In this document: positions 1 to 10,560 of the stretch, in pieces
Layout: each line of letters opens with the position of its first letter
Numbering within the stretch: the first letter of the stretch is position 1
Assembly: GCA_903845045.1 (NCBI GenBank)
Contig: CAIMWA010000281.1
Span: forward strand, 1-50,149
DNA: 50,149 nt
Source of the DNA: an uncultured delta proteobacterium
Lineage (GTDB): Bacteria; Myxococcota_A; Polyangia; Polyangiales; Ga0077539
Reading direction: 5' to 3'
Translations under genes and position numbers: made by a program
The notes under the pieces: generated by a model
Database searches by the model: none
Told to the model about the DNA's origin: nothing
Seen by the model: only the letters and a program-made list of their open reading frames with translations

Positions 1-3
1 CCT

Positions 4-3000
4 TCAGCGTCCACATGCGGTCCTCCAGTCGTCCAGGATGCGCCGGCGCAGCGCCTGCTCGTCGTCGTCGAGCCACCCGCGCACGCGGTCGCCGGACCAC
101 GTCGCCTCGTCGGCCAGCGCATCGATCACCCGCTCGAGAAGCAGCAGCTTGTAGCGTTCGAAGAGCCCCTGCGCGCTCGCCGTGAACGCGTCGGTGAAGG
201 CGTCGAGGGAGCCCAGCATCCGCCGCGCCACCGCGGCCCGCGGCGCCACCGGCCAGTGCCGCGACGCCTCGAGCGCCGCCGCCGCCGCATCATACCGATC
301 CTCGTAAGAGAGCTCCGTCGCGGCCGCCCCTTCGACGGCCTCGGCCAGCCACGCCTCGGCGCGCGCCGCGCTCCCCGCGGACATCGCCACGCCGGCGAGC
401 ACCGCGCGCAATTCGAGGCCGCCCGACACGCCCGGCTTCGCCGTCGCGGCCAGCGCGTCGAGGAGCCCCTCGGCGGCCCCCGCGGCCCCGAACCTTCGCA
501 GCGCCCCGAGGCTCGGACGCAGCGCCCGCACGAGCTCCCGCGGCGCCGCCACCGACGGCGCGAGGACCGCGACCTCGTCGAGCCCGCGCAGCACCGCGTC
601 GCCGTCGCCCAGCGCCGCCGCAGCCTCGACGCACACCCCCAGCACCTGCGCCCGCCGCTCCGGGGACCACTTGCGCGCCGCGAGGCCCGCGCGCACGGCC
701 CCGAGCACGCCGGTCACGGCCCCGTCGCTGCCGCTGCGCAAGGCAGCCCGCAGACCGCGCACGCACACCCTCGCGGCCTCGTGCTCGTACAGCGGACGAC
801 GCTCGGCGCCGTCGTCGAGGAGCGCCGTCACCCGCGCGGCCAAGGTCGTCGCGTCGTCGAGGGCCTCGGCCTCGCGGAGCCCGCGCTCGAGCGTCGGGCG
901 CAGCTCCCCCTCGGGCGCGTCGGCCGCCTCGCCGCGGAGCCACGGGCTCTTCTTGCGGAACGACACCACGTGGTCCTGGGCGCGCGAGGCCTTCGCCGGA
1001 GCCATCGTGCGGAGCACCTCGGACTGCCACGCCGCGTCCGTTCCGCGCGTCGTGTCGTGCACGCGGCGCGCGAGGTAGAGCTGCAAGAGCACCCGGTTCG
1101 CGAGCTCCTGCGCGGGCATCGCGGCGCGCACCGGCTCCGTCAGCGCGTCGGCCCGCTCCGCGGCGCCGAGGCGCGCGAAGCCCGTCGCGAAGATCACCCG
1201 GAGGTACAGCGCCAGCGGTCCCTCACGCGTCGCGCGGGGGGCGCCCTCGTCGCGCCAGAGGTCCTCGAGGCACCGAAGCTGCTCGGCGTGGCGCAGCGCC
1301 GCCGCGCCCTCGTCGCCCTGCGCCGCGCGGGCCAGCGCGTGCCGCACGAAGCGCGGGAGATCATGCGTCTCCGAGAGCCCGCGGTCGTTCACGCCGCCGA
1401 GGAGGCGTTCCTTGGCGCGGGTGAGCTCCAACGCGTCGCCGCTGCGTCCGTGCACCGCGCGCAGCACCGCCCAGGCGAGGCGCCGCGACACGCCGGGATC
1501 GCCCATGGCAAAGCGCCCGGCGGCATCGCGCAGCATCGCCGAGGTCCACGTGGCGTCGCGGGCGGCGAGGGCGTGCAGCACCCGGGCGCCGAGCGTCGCC
1601 GTCGCGTCGGACGAGGCCTCGGCCCCGCGCGCATCACCCAGCGCCTTCGCGGCATCGGCATCACCGGGAGCGAGGAACAGCACCGCCTCGAAGCACGCCG
1701 CCGCCTCGCCGTGCTCCGCCGCGCGAACCTTCAACGCACCCAGCGAGCGCCAGGTCCCGGCGTCGTCGCGGGCGCCCGATGCGAGGGCGTCCTCGAGGGG
1801 GGCCATGGCGGCGCGCAGGGCTTCGCCGTCGTCATTTTTTACCGATGTCGGTATGGTTGCGGGAGCGCTCACGGCGGTGATGCGGGGTGCCGTCGTGGTC
1901 TCCGTCGAAGGCTCGTCGATGGCGGTCGCGGGCGCCGCCGCGGGCGCCTCGACGGCGAGCTCGGGCCAGTCGAAGAGACCCGTCTCGCGCAGCGGATCGA
2001 GCGTCGCGCGGTGGTCCGCTGCGACGTAGGCGACCCAGTCGCGGAGGGTTCCGTCGGCGTCGCCGGTGACGCTGCGCACGCAGGTTCCGTCGCCGTCCTC
2101 GGTGACGACGACGAGGGCGGCGTCGGCGGTGCCGAGGAGCGCCCGCAGCGCGTCGCGGCGCATCGCAGGAACGAGCCTTCGATCGCAAGGAACGTAGAGG
2201 TTCTCGACGCCGTCGACGCGCGCGTAGCCGGGTATTTCGAGGGTGTCCGTCACGCGCGAACCGAGCCGCGGGACGTTGGGCCGCACGCGCTCGCGCAGCA
2301 CCCAGCACGCCCCCGATGGACCTTCGGTGCGCGTGACGGCGAAGCGCGCGAGGTCGGCCTCGGGCAGCGACTCGACGAGGGGCTCCAGCGCGAGAAGCTC
2401 GACCGCGTCGAGGAGCCACAGCTCGGCGTCGCGCGGCGTCGTGGGCGCGAGGCGCAACGTGACGGTGAAGCGCGTGGCTTCGGGGCTCGCGCGCCAGGTC
2501 TCGCGGCGGGCGTCGAGGCGCGGGGCGAGCGCGTCGTAGAGGGAGCTGCGCGGGGCCTTGGCGTCGATCCAGCGCCAGGTTCCGTCGGCGTCGACGAGGG
2601 CGCAGCGACCCTGGGCGTCGAGGGTGCGCGACGCTTCGGCGGCCAGCGGGTGCGTGACGCCGAAGGCCACGCCGAGGCCTCCGCGGCCGTGCGTCACGTA
2701 GGCCCGCACGCCCTCGCCGGGCTCGTCGCGGGAGCGCAACAGCAGGTACGCGGGAGGGCGCGCGAGGTCCACCCGGAGCCACGCGCCGTCGTCGCCGTCG
2801 AGGGCCGTCACCGTCGCGTCGTCGCGGCCGAGCGAGAGCAGTCGTTCGACGAGGCGCTGCGCGGCACCACCGCCGCGCGAGGCCACGAAGCACCCCTGCG
2901 CGACGTCGAGCTCCGGCGACGACGCGCGCGGACGCAGGGCCTCCCAGAGCGTGTGCGCGGTGCGTTCACGGACGTTCGTGAAGTGCTCGGAAGCGCCGGA

Positions 3001-3234
3001 AATTGGGGTGAATTCGCACGCGTCGCCGTCGAGGGCGAAGGGTCCGACGACGAGGCCTTCGGCGGCGAGGGCGCGGGCCGTGCGGGCGTCGAGGGGCGCG
3101 CCCAGCAACACCGGAACGCCGTCCACCGAGAGCTCCTCCCAGCGCACGTCGTGGCGCTGCGGAAGGGCTTCGGCGAGGGTGCGGAGCGCCGCGAGGTCCC
3201 GGGCGTCGTGGCGCAGGCGGAGGGCGAAGGGCAT
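4..3234 (-). CDS. Large hypothetical protein (1076 aa), alpha-helical/TPR-like C-terminal half
   Basis: Complete ORF with stop at window start; dominant coding frame over competing shadow ORFs; TPR-like stretch WRSLGALKVRAAEHGEAAACFEAVLFLAPGDADAAKALGDA. Confidence 0.75.
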   Translation of the reverse strand: MPFALRLRHDARDLAALRTLAEALPQRHDVRWEELSVDGVPVLLGAPLDARTARALAAEGLVVGPFALDGDACEFTPISGASEHFTNVRERTAHTLWEALRPRASSPELDVAQGCFVASRGGGAAQRLVERLLSLGRDDATVTALDGDDGAWLRVDLARPPAYLLLRSRDEPGEGVRAYVTHGRGGLGVAFGVTHPLAAEASRTLDAQGRCALVDADGTWRWIDAKAPRSSLYDALAPRLDARRETWRASPEATRFTVTLRLAPTTPRDAELWLLDAVELLALEPLVESLPEADLARFAVTRTEGPSGACWVLRERVRPNVPRLGSRVTDTLEIPGYARVDGVENLYVPCDRRLVPAMRRDALRALLGTADAALVVVTEDGDGTCVRSVTGDADGTLRDWVAYVAADHRATLDPLRETGLFDWPELAVEAPAAAPATAIDEPSTETTTAPRITAVSAPATIPTSVKNDDGEALRAAMAPLEDALASGARDDAGTWRSLGALKVRAAEHGEAAACFEAVLFLAPGDADAAKALGDARGAEASSDATATLGARVLHALAARDATWTSAMLRDAAGRFAMGDPGVSRRLAWAVLRAVHGRSGDALELTRAKERLLGGVNDRGLSETHDLPRFVRHALARAAQGDEGAAALRHAEQLRCLEDLWRDEGAPRATREGPLALYLRVIFATGFARLGAAERADALTEPVRAAMPAQELANRVLLQLYLARRVHDTTRGTDAAWQSEVLRTMAPAKASRAQDHVVSFRKKSPWLRGEAADAPEGELRPTLERGLREAEALDDATTLAARVTALLDDGAERRPLYEHEAARVCVRGLRAALRSGSDGAVTGVLGAVRAGLAARKWSPERRAQVLGVCVEAAAALGDGDAVLRGLDEVAVLAPSVAAPRELVRALRPSLGALRRFGAAGAAEGLLDALAATAKPGVSGGLELRAVLAGVAMSAGSAARAEAWLAEAVEGAAATELSYEDRYDAAAAALEASRHWPVAPRAAVARRMLGSLDAFTDAFTASAQGLFERYKLLLLERVIDALADEATWSGDRVRGWLDDDEQALRRRILDDWRTACGR

Positions 3235-3244
3235 CGGTGGGGCG

Positions 3245-4909
3245 TCAGCGCACCAGCGGGTTCAAGCGCATCATCAGGGCCTCGCCGGCCGAGAGCGCGG
3301 TGTTGCGGCCGTCGGTGCTCCAGTACATCAGGTAGTTCGCCGCGGTGGGTCCCGCAGGGGTGTCGGTGACGTTGTCCACGCCGCCCCAGATGGAGCACAT
3401 CATCTGCCCCGCGGTGGTGCATGCGGGGAGGTTCTCGCGCGTGTGCCAGAGCCCGAGAAAGTGCCCGCACTCGTGCGCGAGCACCTGCCCGAGGATGTCG
3501 TTGGCGCCGGCCAGCGTGCTGCTCCACCCGGCCACCACGCCGGACTGCACGGTGCCTTGGATGCCCGGCGGTCCGTCGATGGCGCCGGCCACGCCGACGG
3601 CCCCTTCGAGGCCCGCGGTGTCGGCGATGCTCTGCACCAGGAACACCGGCAGCACCCCGTCGGGCAGCCCCGCGCTCTGTTGGAGCAGCGCGTGGAACTC
3701 GTCCTGCGTGTCGATGGTGGTGAGCCGCGCGGCGTCGGTGGCGTCGGAGAACCCGCGGATGTTCACGACCACGCCGGCGGCGCCGTAGATCTGCTGCATG
3801 CGTGCGATGGCGGCGCGCATGCGGGCGGTGGATCCGATGGTGGCGGCGCTGAGACCCGGCAGCCCCACGACGATGAACTGCACGCTGATGGCCCAGCCCG
3901 CGGCGGCGACGCCCCCGGGCGCGCGCTTCACGAGCACGCTGGCGCGCAGGCGGTGCGTGGCGGCGGCCATGCCCGTGGCCGCGTTCAACAGCACGTGCGA
4001 CGACTGGAACATCCCCGGCACCATGGGCTCCATGTCGCGCCCCGGGAACGTCGAGACGTTCACCTGCAGCCGCGCGGGGATCTCGCGCACGGGCTGCTCG
4101 TGCAGGGTGTTCCAGGTGCGCAGGTCGACGAGGGTGCGGGCGTTGGGGTCGGTGATCGTCGAGGCCGCGGCGTAGAGGTCGGCGCCGGTGAGGTCCTGCG
4201 TGACCCAGGTGAGCGAGACGGTGTCCGGCGGGGCGACGACGCTCCACGGGTTCGTGGGGCGCTGCGTGACGTAGTTGCCCTCGCCGAGGGTGTAGGTCTC
4301 GACGGTGACGCCGGTGATGGGGTTCGCGCGGCAGGCCTGCACGCTGGCGGCGCCGACGGGCTGCGCGCCGCAGTGCCAGCCCGCGAGGCACTCGGCGTCG
4401 GTGGCGCACGCGTTGTGGCACACCGACTCGAGGCAGAAGCCCGAGATGCAGTCGCCGTCGCCGGTGCACGCGCCGCCGCGGTCGACCATGGCCGGCGCGA
4501 CGAGCCCGCAGACGAAGCGTCCGCCGCCGGGGGCGCGGTCGAGCACGCACGCGTCGTTGGGGTTCACGGCGAGGCAGTCGGCGTCGCGGGTGCAGGGCTG
4601 CGCGCACCCCGACACGATGCCCGGGGTCTGGGCGCACACGTGCGACGCGCACTCGGCGTCGCGGGCGCACGCCGCGCCCAAAGGGAGGTTCGTCGCGGGC
4701 GGTCCGGCGTCGACGGGGGGCGGCGGAACGTCGACGGGCGCGACGACGACGTCGGCGGGCGTCGTGGGGTTGTCGCGGGGCGCGGGCACGTCGCGCGGCG
4801 CGCCGGCGTCGGGAACGTCGCTGGCCGCGGTGGGTGACACGGTGACCGAGGCGCCGCAGCCGGCGAGCCAGAGGGTGCACACGGCAGCCGGAAGGCGGTT
4901 CGGTCGCAT
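3245..4909 (-). CDS. Secreted lipoprotein with zinc metallopeptidase motif
   Basis: Internal ATG at 4909 gives [19 protein letters not shown] lipobox; [11 protein letters not shown] matches HExxHxxGxxH; Cys-rich N-terminal region. Confidence 0.8.
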   Translation of the reverse strand: MRPNRLPAAVCTLWLAGCGASVTVSPTAASDVPDAGAPRDVPAPRDNPTTPADVVVAPVDVPPPPVDAGPPATNLPLGAACARDAECASHVCAQTPGIVSGCAQPCTRDADCLAVNPNDACVLDRAPGGGRFVCGLVAPAMVDRGGACTGDGDCISGFCLESVCHNACATDAECLAGWHCGAQPVGAASVQACRANPITGVTVETYTLGEGNYVTQRPTNPWSVVAPPDTVSLTWVTQDLTGADLYAAASTITDPNARTLVDLRTWNTLHEQPVREIPARLQVNVSTFPGRDMEPMVPGMFQSSHVLLNAATGMAAATHRLRASVLVKRAPGGVAAAGWAISVQFIVVGLPGLSAATIGSTARMRAAIARMQQIYGAAGVVVNIRGFSDATDAARLTTIDTQDEFHALLQQSAGLPDGVLPVFLVQSIADTAGLEGAVGVAGAIDGPPGIQGTVQSGVVAGWSSTLAGANDILGQVLAHECGHFLGLWHTRENLPACTTAGQMMCSIWGGVDNVTDTPAGPTAANYLMYWSTDGRNTALSAGEALMMRLNPLVR

Positions 4910-4921
4910 GGCTCGGAGGAC

Positions 4922-4927
4922 TATACT
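4922..4927 (+). promoter_or_regulatory. Candidate -10 element (TATACT) for a near-leaderless kinase transcript
   Basis: TATACT ends 6 nt before the GTG start at 4934. Confidence 0.4.
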
Positions 4928-4933
4928 CGCACC

Positions 4934-5734
4934 GTGATCGCGACGGTCGGCGAGAGCCTCGGGGTCGGTGCGCTCGCGGAGACCTTCGTCGTCGAGCGTC
5001 CCGACGGGTGCCGCCAGGTGTTGAAGCGGATGCATCGGCACTGCGCCTACGACCCGGTGCTGGTGGCGATGTTCGAGCACGAGGGAAAGCTCCTTCGTCG
5101 CTTCGACCACGCGGCGATCCCGCGGTGGGTGGCGTCGTACCGCGACGACGCGGGCGTTCCGCACCTGCTCGTCGAGCGCGTCGCGGGGCGCGCGTTGGGC
5201 GTGGTGCTCGCGCAGGGTCCGTCGCCCGAGGCCGTCGCGGCGTCGTGGGGGCGCGCCCTCTTCGACGCGCTGGCGTACGTGCACGCGTGCCCCGACCGCG
5301 AGGGCGTGGCGCTGGGCGTGGTGCACCGCGACGTCTCGCCCGGCAACGTGGTGGCGCGCGACGACGGAACGGTCTCGCTCGTCGACTTCGGCATCGCCAC
5401 GAGCCGCTGGCGCATGGACCCGGAGCGCGGGGTCCTCAAGGGCACGCGGGGCTACATGGCCCCGGAGGTGATCACCGGCGAGGGCGCCATCGACGGCCGC
5501 GCCGACGTCTTCGCCGCGGGCGTGCTGCTCTACGAGCTGCTCACCGGACGGCGGCTCTACGGCGGCACGGCGACGGCCTCGATGATGTCGACGGTCGAGG
5601 CGCCGGTGCCATCGGTGCGCGAACACCGCCCCGACGTGTCGCCGGAGCTCGACGCCCTGGTGCAGCGCTGCCTCGCGAAGCTGGGCCCGGAGCGCCCGAC
5701 GGCCGCGGAGGCGCGGGACGCGCTGGGGACATAG
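4934..5734 (+). CDS. Serine/threonine protein kinase; stop codon lies inside a repeat arm
   Basis: HRDVSPGN catalytic loop, [12 protein letters not shown] and [23 protein letters not shown] start. Confidence 0.88.
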   Translation: MIATVGESLGVGALAETFVVERPDGCRQVLKRMHRHCAYDPVLVAMFEHEGKLLRRFDHAAIPRWVASYRDDAGVPHLLVERVAGRALGVVLAQGPSPEAVAASWGRALFDALAYVHACPDREGVALGVVHRDVSPGNVVARDDGTVSLVDFGIATSRWRMDPERGVLKGTRGYMAPEVITGEGAIDGRADVFAAGVLLYELLTGRRLYGGTATASMMSTVEAPVPSVREHRPDVSPELDALVQRCLAKLGPERPTAAEARDALGT

Positions 5735-5843
5735 TTAACTTGTTGCATTCGGCCGCCCCCGATCGCCGCGAATGCAACAACGTAACTGTGTCCCCGGTCT
5801 CCCGCCCCCGTCGCCGCGAATGCAACAACGTAACTGTGTCCCC
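5725..5843 (+). repeat. Family A GGGGAC-type inverted-repeat element, arms L-R-R
   Basis: L arm ggggacatagttaacttgttgcattc 5725-5750; R arms gaatgcaacaacgtaactgtgtcccc at 5770-5795 and 5818-5843. Confidence 0.9.
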
Positions 5844-5853
5844 GCCCCCCCCG

Positions 5854-5882
5854 TTGACCTCGGCGGGGAGAGGCGCTCCATT
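5854..5882 (+). promoter_or_regulatory. Candidate sigma70-like promoter for fumarase
   Basis: TTGACC (5854-5859), 17-nt spacer, TCCATT (5877-5882), 10 nt before the ATG at 5893; the -10 is a weak match. Confidence 0.35.
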
Positions 5883-5892
5883 CCGCGCCGCC

Positions 5893-7533
<1,641 letters not shown>

Positions 7534-7537
7534 ACCG

Positions 7538-8809
7538 TCACCCCACCTCGACCACCGGGTCGTCCATCGGGATCTTGCGCACGTCGCAGCCGTACGCGTT
7601 GGGCGTGAGCTCGATGATCGTGTGCAGCGGCACGTCGAGGCGCGTGCAGGTCTCCGGCGCGAGGTCCATGAAGTACGCGTAGAGGCAGCGGAGCACGGCG
7701 CGGTGCGTGACCACCAGCGTCGGCGAGCGCTGCCGCTCGAGCTCGATGATGATGGGCTCGAGGCGCTGGATCACGTCCTCGTAGCTCTCGCCGCGGGGGT
7801 AGCGGTAGCGGAGCTTGTCCTCCTGGCGGCGGCGGAACTCGTCGGGGTGCGCGGCCTTGATCTCCGCGTACGTCATGCCGTCGAAGACCCCCGCGTCGAT
7901 CTCGTCGAGGGAGCGCCACACCACCGGGATCGCCGGGAGATGGCGCGCGGTCTGCGTCGCGCGGCGGAGCGCGCTGGTCCACACCTGCACGTCGTCGTCG
8001 CGGCTCGCGTGGGCGTCGAAGAACTCCACGAGGCGCACCGCGAAGCGCTCGCCGCGCCGGGTCAGCTCGGGGTCGCCGCCGATGCGCCCGTCGAGGTTGC
8101 ACTCGCTCTCGCCGTGCCGCGTGAGCCACACCGGACGCGGCACGATGTGCAGGTTCATGAGCACCCGCACGAGGCGCCCGGGCAGGTCGCCGCGCAGGTC
8201 GTGGAGCACGATCTCGCGGCCCACGTCGACGAGCTTCACGAAGGAGCCGTCCCAGGAGTCGAGGGTCTCGTAGGTCGCCTGGTAGTGCGCGATGCGCGCG
8301 CTGAAATCGCGCACCGCGGCCTCGGGGTCGACGCCGGCGTAGTCCGGGGACTTCAGCTTGATCTCGCGGATGGTGCTCGCGATGATCTCCTCGTCGTCGC
8401 AGAGCGACTCGACGAAGAGCACCGGGTGGCCCTCGCGCTCGCACGCCGTGCGCACCATGTTGCGCCGCTCGCGGGTGTGGTTCGTGGCGTCGTAGATGGC
8501 CACCTCGCCGCCCTCGCGCAGCCAGCCGAGCATCTCGGTCAGCACCTCGTGGGCCATGGCGCGGCGCGCCGTCACGCCGTCGGCGTTCGCGGGGTCGTAG
8601 AACTCGTGCGTCTGCTGCGCCCCGATGCGCTCGCGGCGGCGCACGCCCACGTTGAACAGGTGCGTGCGGTAGCCGAGCCACGACAGGTACCGCGAGAGGC
8701 GGCGCGCGATGTACGTCTTGCCCCGGGCGGGAAGGCCCACCATGACGACCACCAGGCGCTGCGCGCGGGGCGGACGGAGCGACGTCAGGACCTGCTGCGT
8801 GCGTTCCAT
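7538..8809 (-). CDS. Bifunctional 6-phosphofructo-2-kinase/fructose-2,6-bisphosphatase-like protein
   Basis: P-loop GLPARGKTYIARRLSRYLSWLG, DATNHTRERR, followed by phosphoglycerate-mutase-like TRHGESECNLDGRIGGDPELTRRG. Confidence 0.88.
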   Translation of the reverse strand: MERTQQVLTSLRPPRAQRLVVVMVGLPARGKTYIARRLSRYLSWLGYRTHLFNVGVRRRERIGAQQTHEFYDPANADGVTARRAMAHEVLTEMLGWLREGGEVAIYDATNHTRERRNMVRTACEREGHPVLFVESLCDDEEIIASTIREIKLKSPDYAGVDPEAAVRDFSARIAHYQATYETLDSWDGSFVKLVDVGREIVLHDLRGDLPGRLVRVLMNLHIVPRPVWLTRHGESECNLDGRIGGDPELTRRGERFAVRLVEFFDAHASRDDDVQVWTSALRRATQTARHLPAIPVVWRSLDEIDAGVFDGMTYAEIKAAHPDEFRRRQEDKLRYRYPRGESYEDVIQRLEPIIIELERQRSPTLVVTHRAVLRCLYAYFMDLAPETCTRLDVPLHTIIELTPNAYGCDVRKIPMDDPVVEVG

Positions 8810-8826
8810 GGAGCGGGGTCTCGCTT

Positions 8827-9201
8827 TCAGTTCAGGTCGATGCCGTGGCGGCGCAGCGCCTCGAGGTCGCAGTGCTCGAGCGCTCCCTCGTGCGTCGCGG
8901 AGAGCACCACCAGCGGCGCCTCGCCGGCCTCGTAGGCCTCGGTCCAGCGCGGGGCGCAGAGGCACCAGCGGTCGCCGGGGCGCAGGCCGCGAAAGCCGAA
9001 CTCCGGGCGCGGCGTCGAGAGGTCGTTGCCGCGGCGCCGCGAGAACGCGAGGAACCCCTCGGTCATCACGCAGCACACGGTGTGCGAGCCGCCGTCCTCG
9101 TCGCTGGTGTTGCAGCACCCGTCGCGGAAGAAGCCCGTCACCGGGTCGAGGGAGCAGTCGGCGAGGGCGCCGCCGAGCACGTTGCGCGAGGGGGACTTCA
9201 T
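8827..9201 (-). CDS. DUF2237 family protein
   Basis: MKSPSRNVLGGALADCSLDPVTGFFRDGCCNTSDEDGGSHTVCCVMTEGFLAFSRRRGNDLSTPRPEFGFRGLRPGDRWCLCAPRW matches the family pattern. Confidence 0.85.
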   Translation of the reverse strand: MKSPSRNVLGGALADCSLDPVTGFFRDGCCNTSDEDGGSHTVCCVMTEGFLAFSRRRGNDLSTPRPEFGFRGLRPGDRWCLCAPRWTEAYEAGEAPLVVLSATHEGALEHCDLEALRRHGIDLN

Positions 9202-9254
9202 CGGTCGACGAGGGTAGCAGATGGCGCCGCCGACCGCGCGCGCGGTCGCGAGGT

Positions 9255-9270
9255 GTTCAGCCGGCTGAAC
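9255..9270. promoter_or_regulatory. Perfect 16-nt palindrome in an intergenic gap
   Basis: gttcagccggctgaac is exactly self-complementary; lies between 8827-9201(-) and 9307-10479(-). Confidence 0.4.
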
Positions 9271-9306
9271 GTCGGAGTATCCGCGGGAGTACCCCGCGTC
9301 CCTCGA

Positions 9307-10479
9307 TCACTGCGCGGCGATGCGGCACTCATACGCGGCGCCGGCGCGGAACCCGCCGGTCATCACCGTGTACCGGTTGCGAATGAGCGGGCACGGGAAC
9401 GTCACCGACGGGCAGCTGTTGCCGCACGCGTCGTCGTTCTCGGCCACCGCCAGCGCGTGCGTGCACGGGCCGTCGCCGCTGCAGATGCGGATCATCGGGT
9501 TGCCCACGCAGGACCCCGCGCCGCAGGAGGCGTTGCAGCCTACGGTCACCGTCGATCCCGGGGTGCAGGTGAGCCCGCGGTTGACCTCCCAGCCGCAGTC
9601 GCGGGCCGCGCCGGTGAGGTCCGAGGGACACGCGTCGGTGGGGTCCATGGAGACCGGGTCCGTCGCGGGGATGTCGACGTCCTGCGTGGTCTCGTCGTCG
9701 GCGTAGTTCGACTCCTCGAGGCCGCGCAATTCGTTGATGCGCACGCGCAGGCGGTAGTGGCCCGGCGGCAGGTCCGTGATGTCGACGTACTGGCAGTCGA
9801 GGGCGCGGTCGTAGAGGTCGTACCAGCCGGCGTGGATGCCCTGGTCGGCGCAGGTGAAGAGCCCGCTCTGCGGGTTCGACGCGCCCATGCCCATGTACCG
9901 CCCGCTGTCGAGGAGGCAGAACGACTGCTTGTGGCCGCGGCCCACGACGCCGCCGTCGGCGGGGCTCTCGAGGGTGTAGTCGGCGTAGCCGCGAAAGTGC
10001 CAGTGCATGTGGCACGTGCCGTACTCGAAGCGCCCGTCGGGGCGGTTGTCCGTGACGGGAGGACCCACGTAGAGGTCGCCGTCGCCGATGTTCGGCGTCA
10101 CCAGGTCGAAGCGCAGCAGGCGGCGATGACCGGGCACGGTGCAGCCCTCCATCACCTCGCACGATCCGTCGGCGAAGGTGCGCGACTGGATCTGCACGCG
10201 CTCGATCACGGGCACCAGGTTCGGCAGCGGGCACCCCGGACGCACCGTGAACGCCGTGCCCCCGTCGGCCCTGCGCAGCCGCGGGTTGCACGGGTCGAGC
10301 ACGTCGCCGGGCACGCTCGCGTCGAGGTCCACGGACGTCGCCACGTCGCGCGCGCCGAGGTCCATTGCCACATCGCCGCCGAGGTCCGTGCGCCCCGCGT
10401 CGGAACCCACGGGCACGTCGTCGCCGCACCCCGCGAGCGCCCCCGCGAGGGCGCCCCCAAAGACCATCCACCACCGCAT
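9307..10479 (-). CDS. Lysyl oxidase-like secreted lipoprotein
   Basis: FDLVTPNIGDGDLYVGPP, FEYGTCHMHWHFRGYADYTL, DITDLPPGHYRLRVRINE; lipobox GALAGCG. Confidence 0.82.
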   Translation of the reverse strand: MRWWMVFGGALAGALAGCGDDVPVGSDAGRTDLGGDVAMDLGARDVATSVDLDASVPGDVLDPCNPRLRRADGGTAFTVRPGCPLPNLVPVIERVQIQSRTFADGSCEVMEGCTVPGHRRLLRFDLVTPNIGDGDLYVGPPVTDNRPDGRFEYGTCHMHWHFRGYADYTLESPADGGVVGRGHKQSFCLLDSGRYMGMGASNPQSGLFTCADQGIHAGWYDLYDRALDCQYVDITDLPPGHYRLRVRINELRGLEESNYADDETTQDVDIPATDPVSMDPTDACPSDLTGAARDCGWEVNRGLTCTPGSTVTVGCNASCGAGSCVGNPMIRICSGDGPCTHALAVAENDDACGNSCPSVTFPCPLIRNRYTVMTGGFRAGAAYECRIAAQ

Positions 10480-10560
10480 GGACCGCACGTTGCCAGCACG
10501 GCGCGCGCTGTGGCAAGAGTCGTCACGCACTCGTCACGCCCCGCGAAAGGCCCGTCGATC

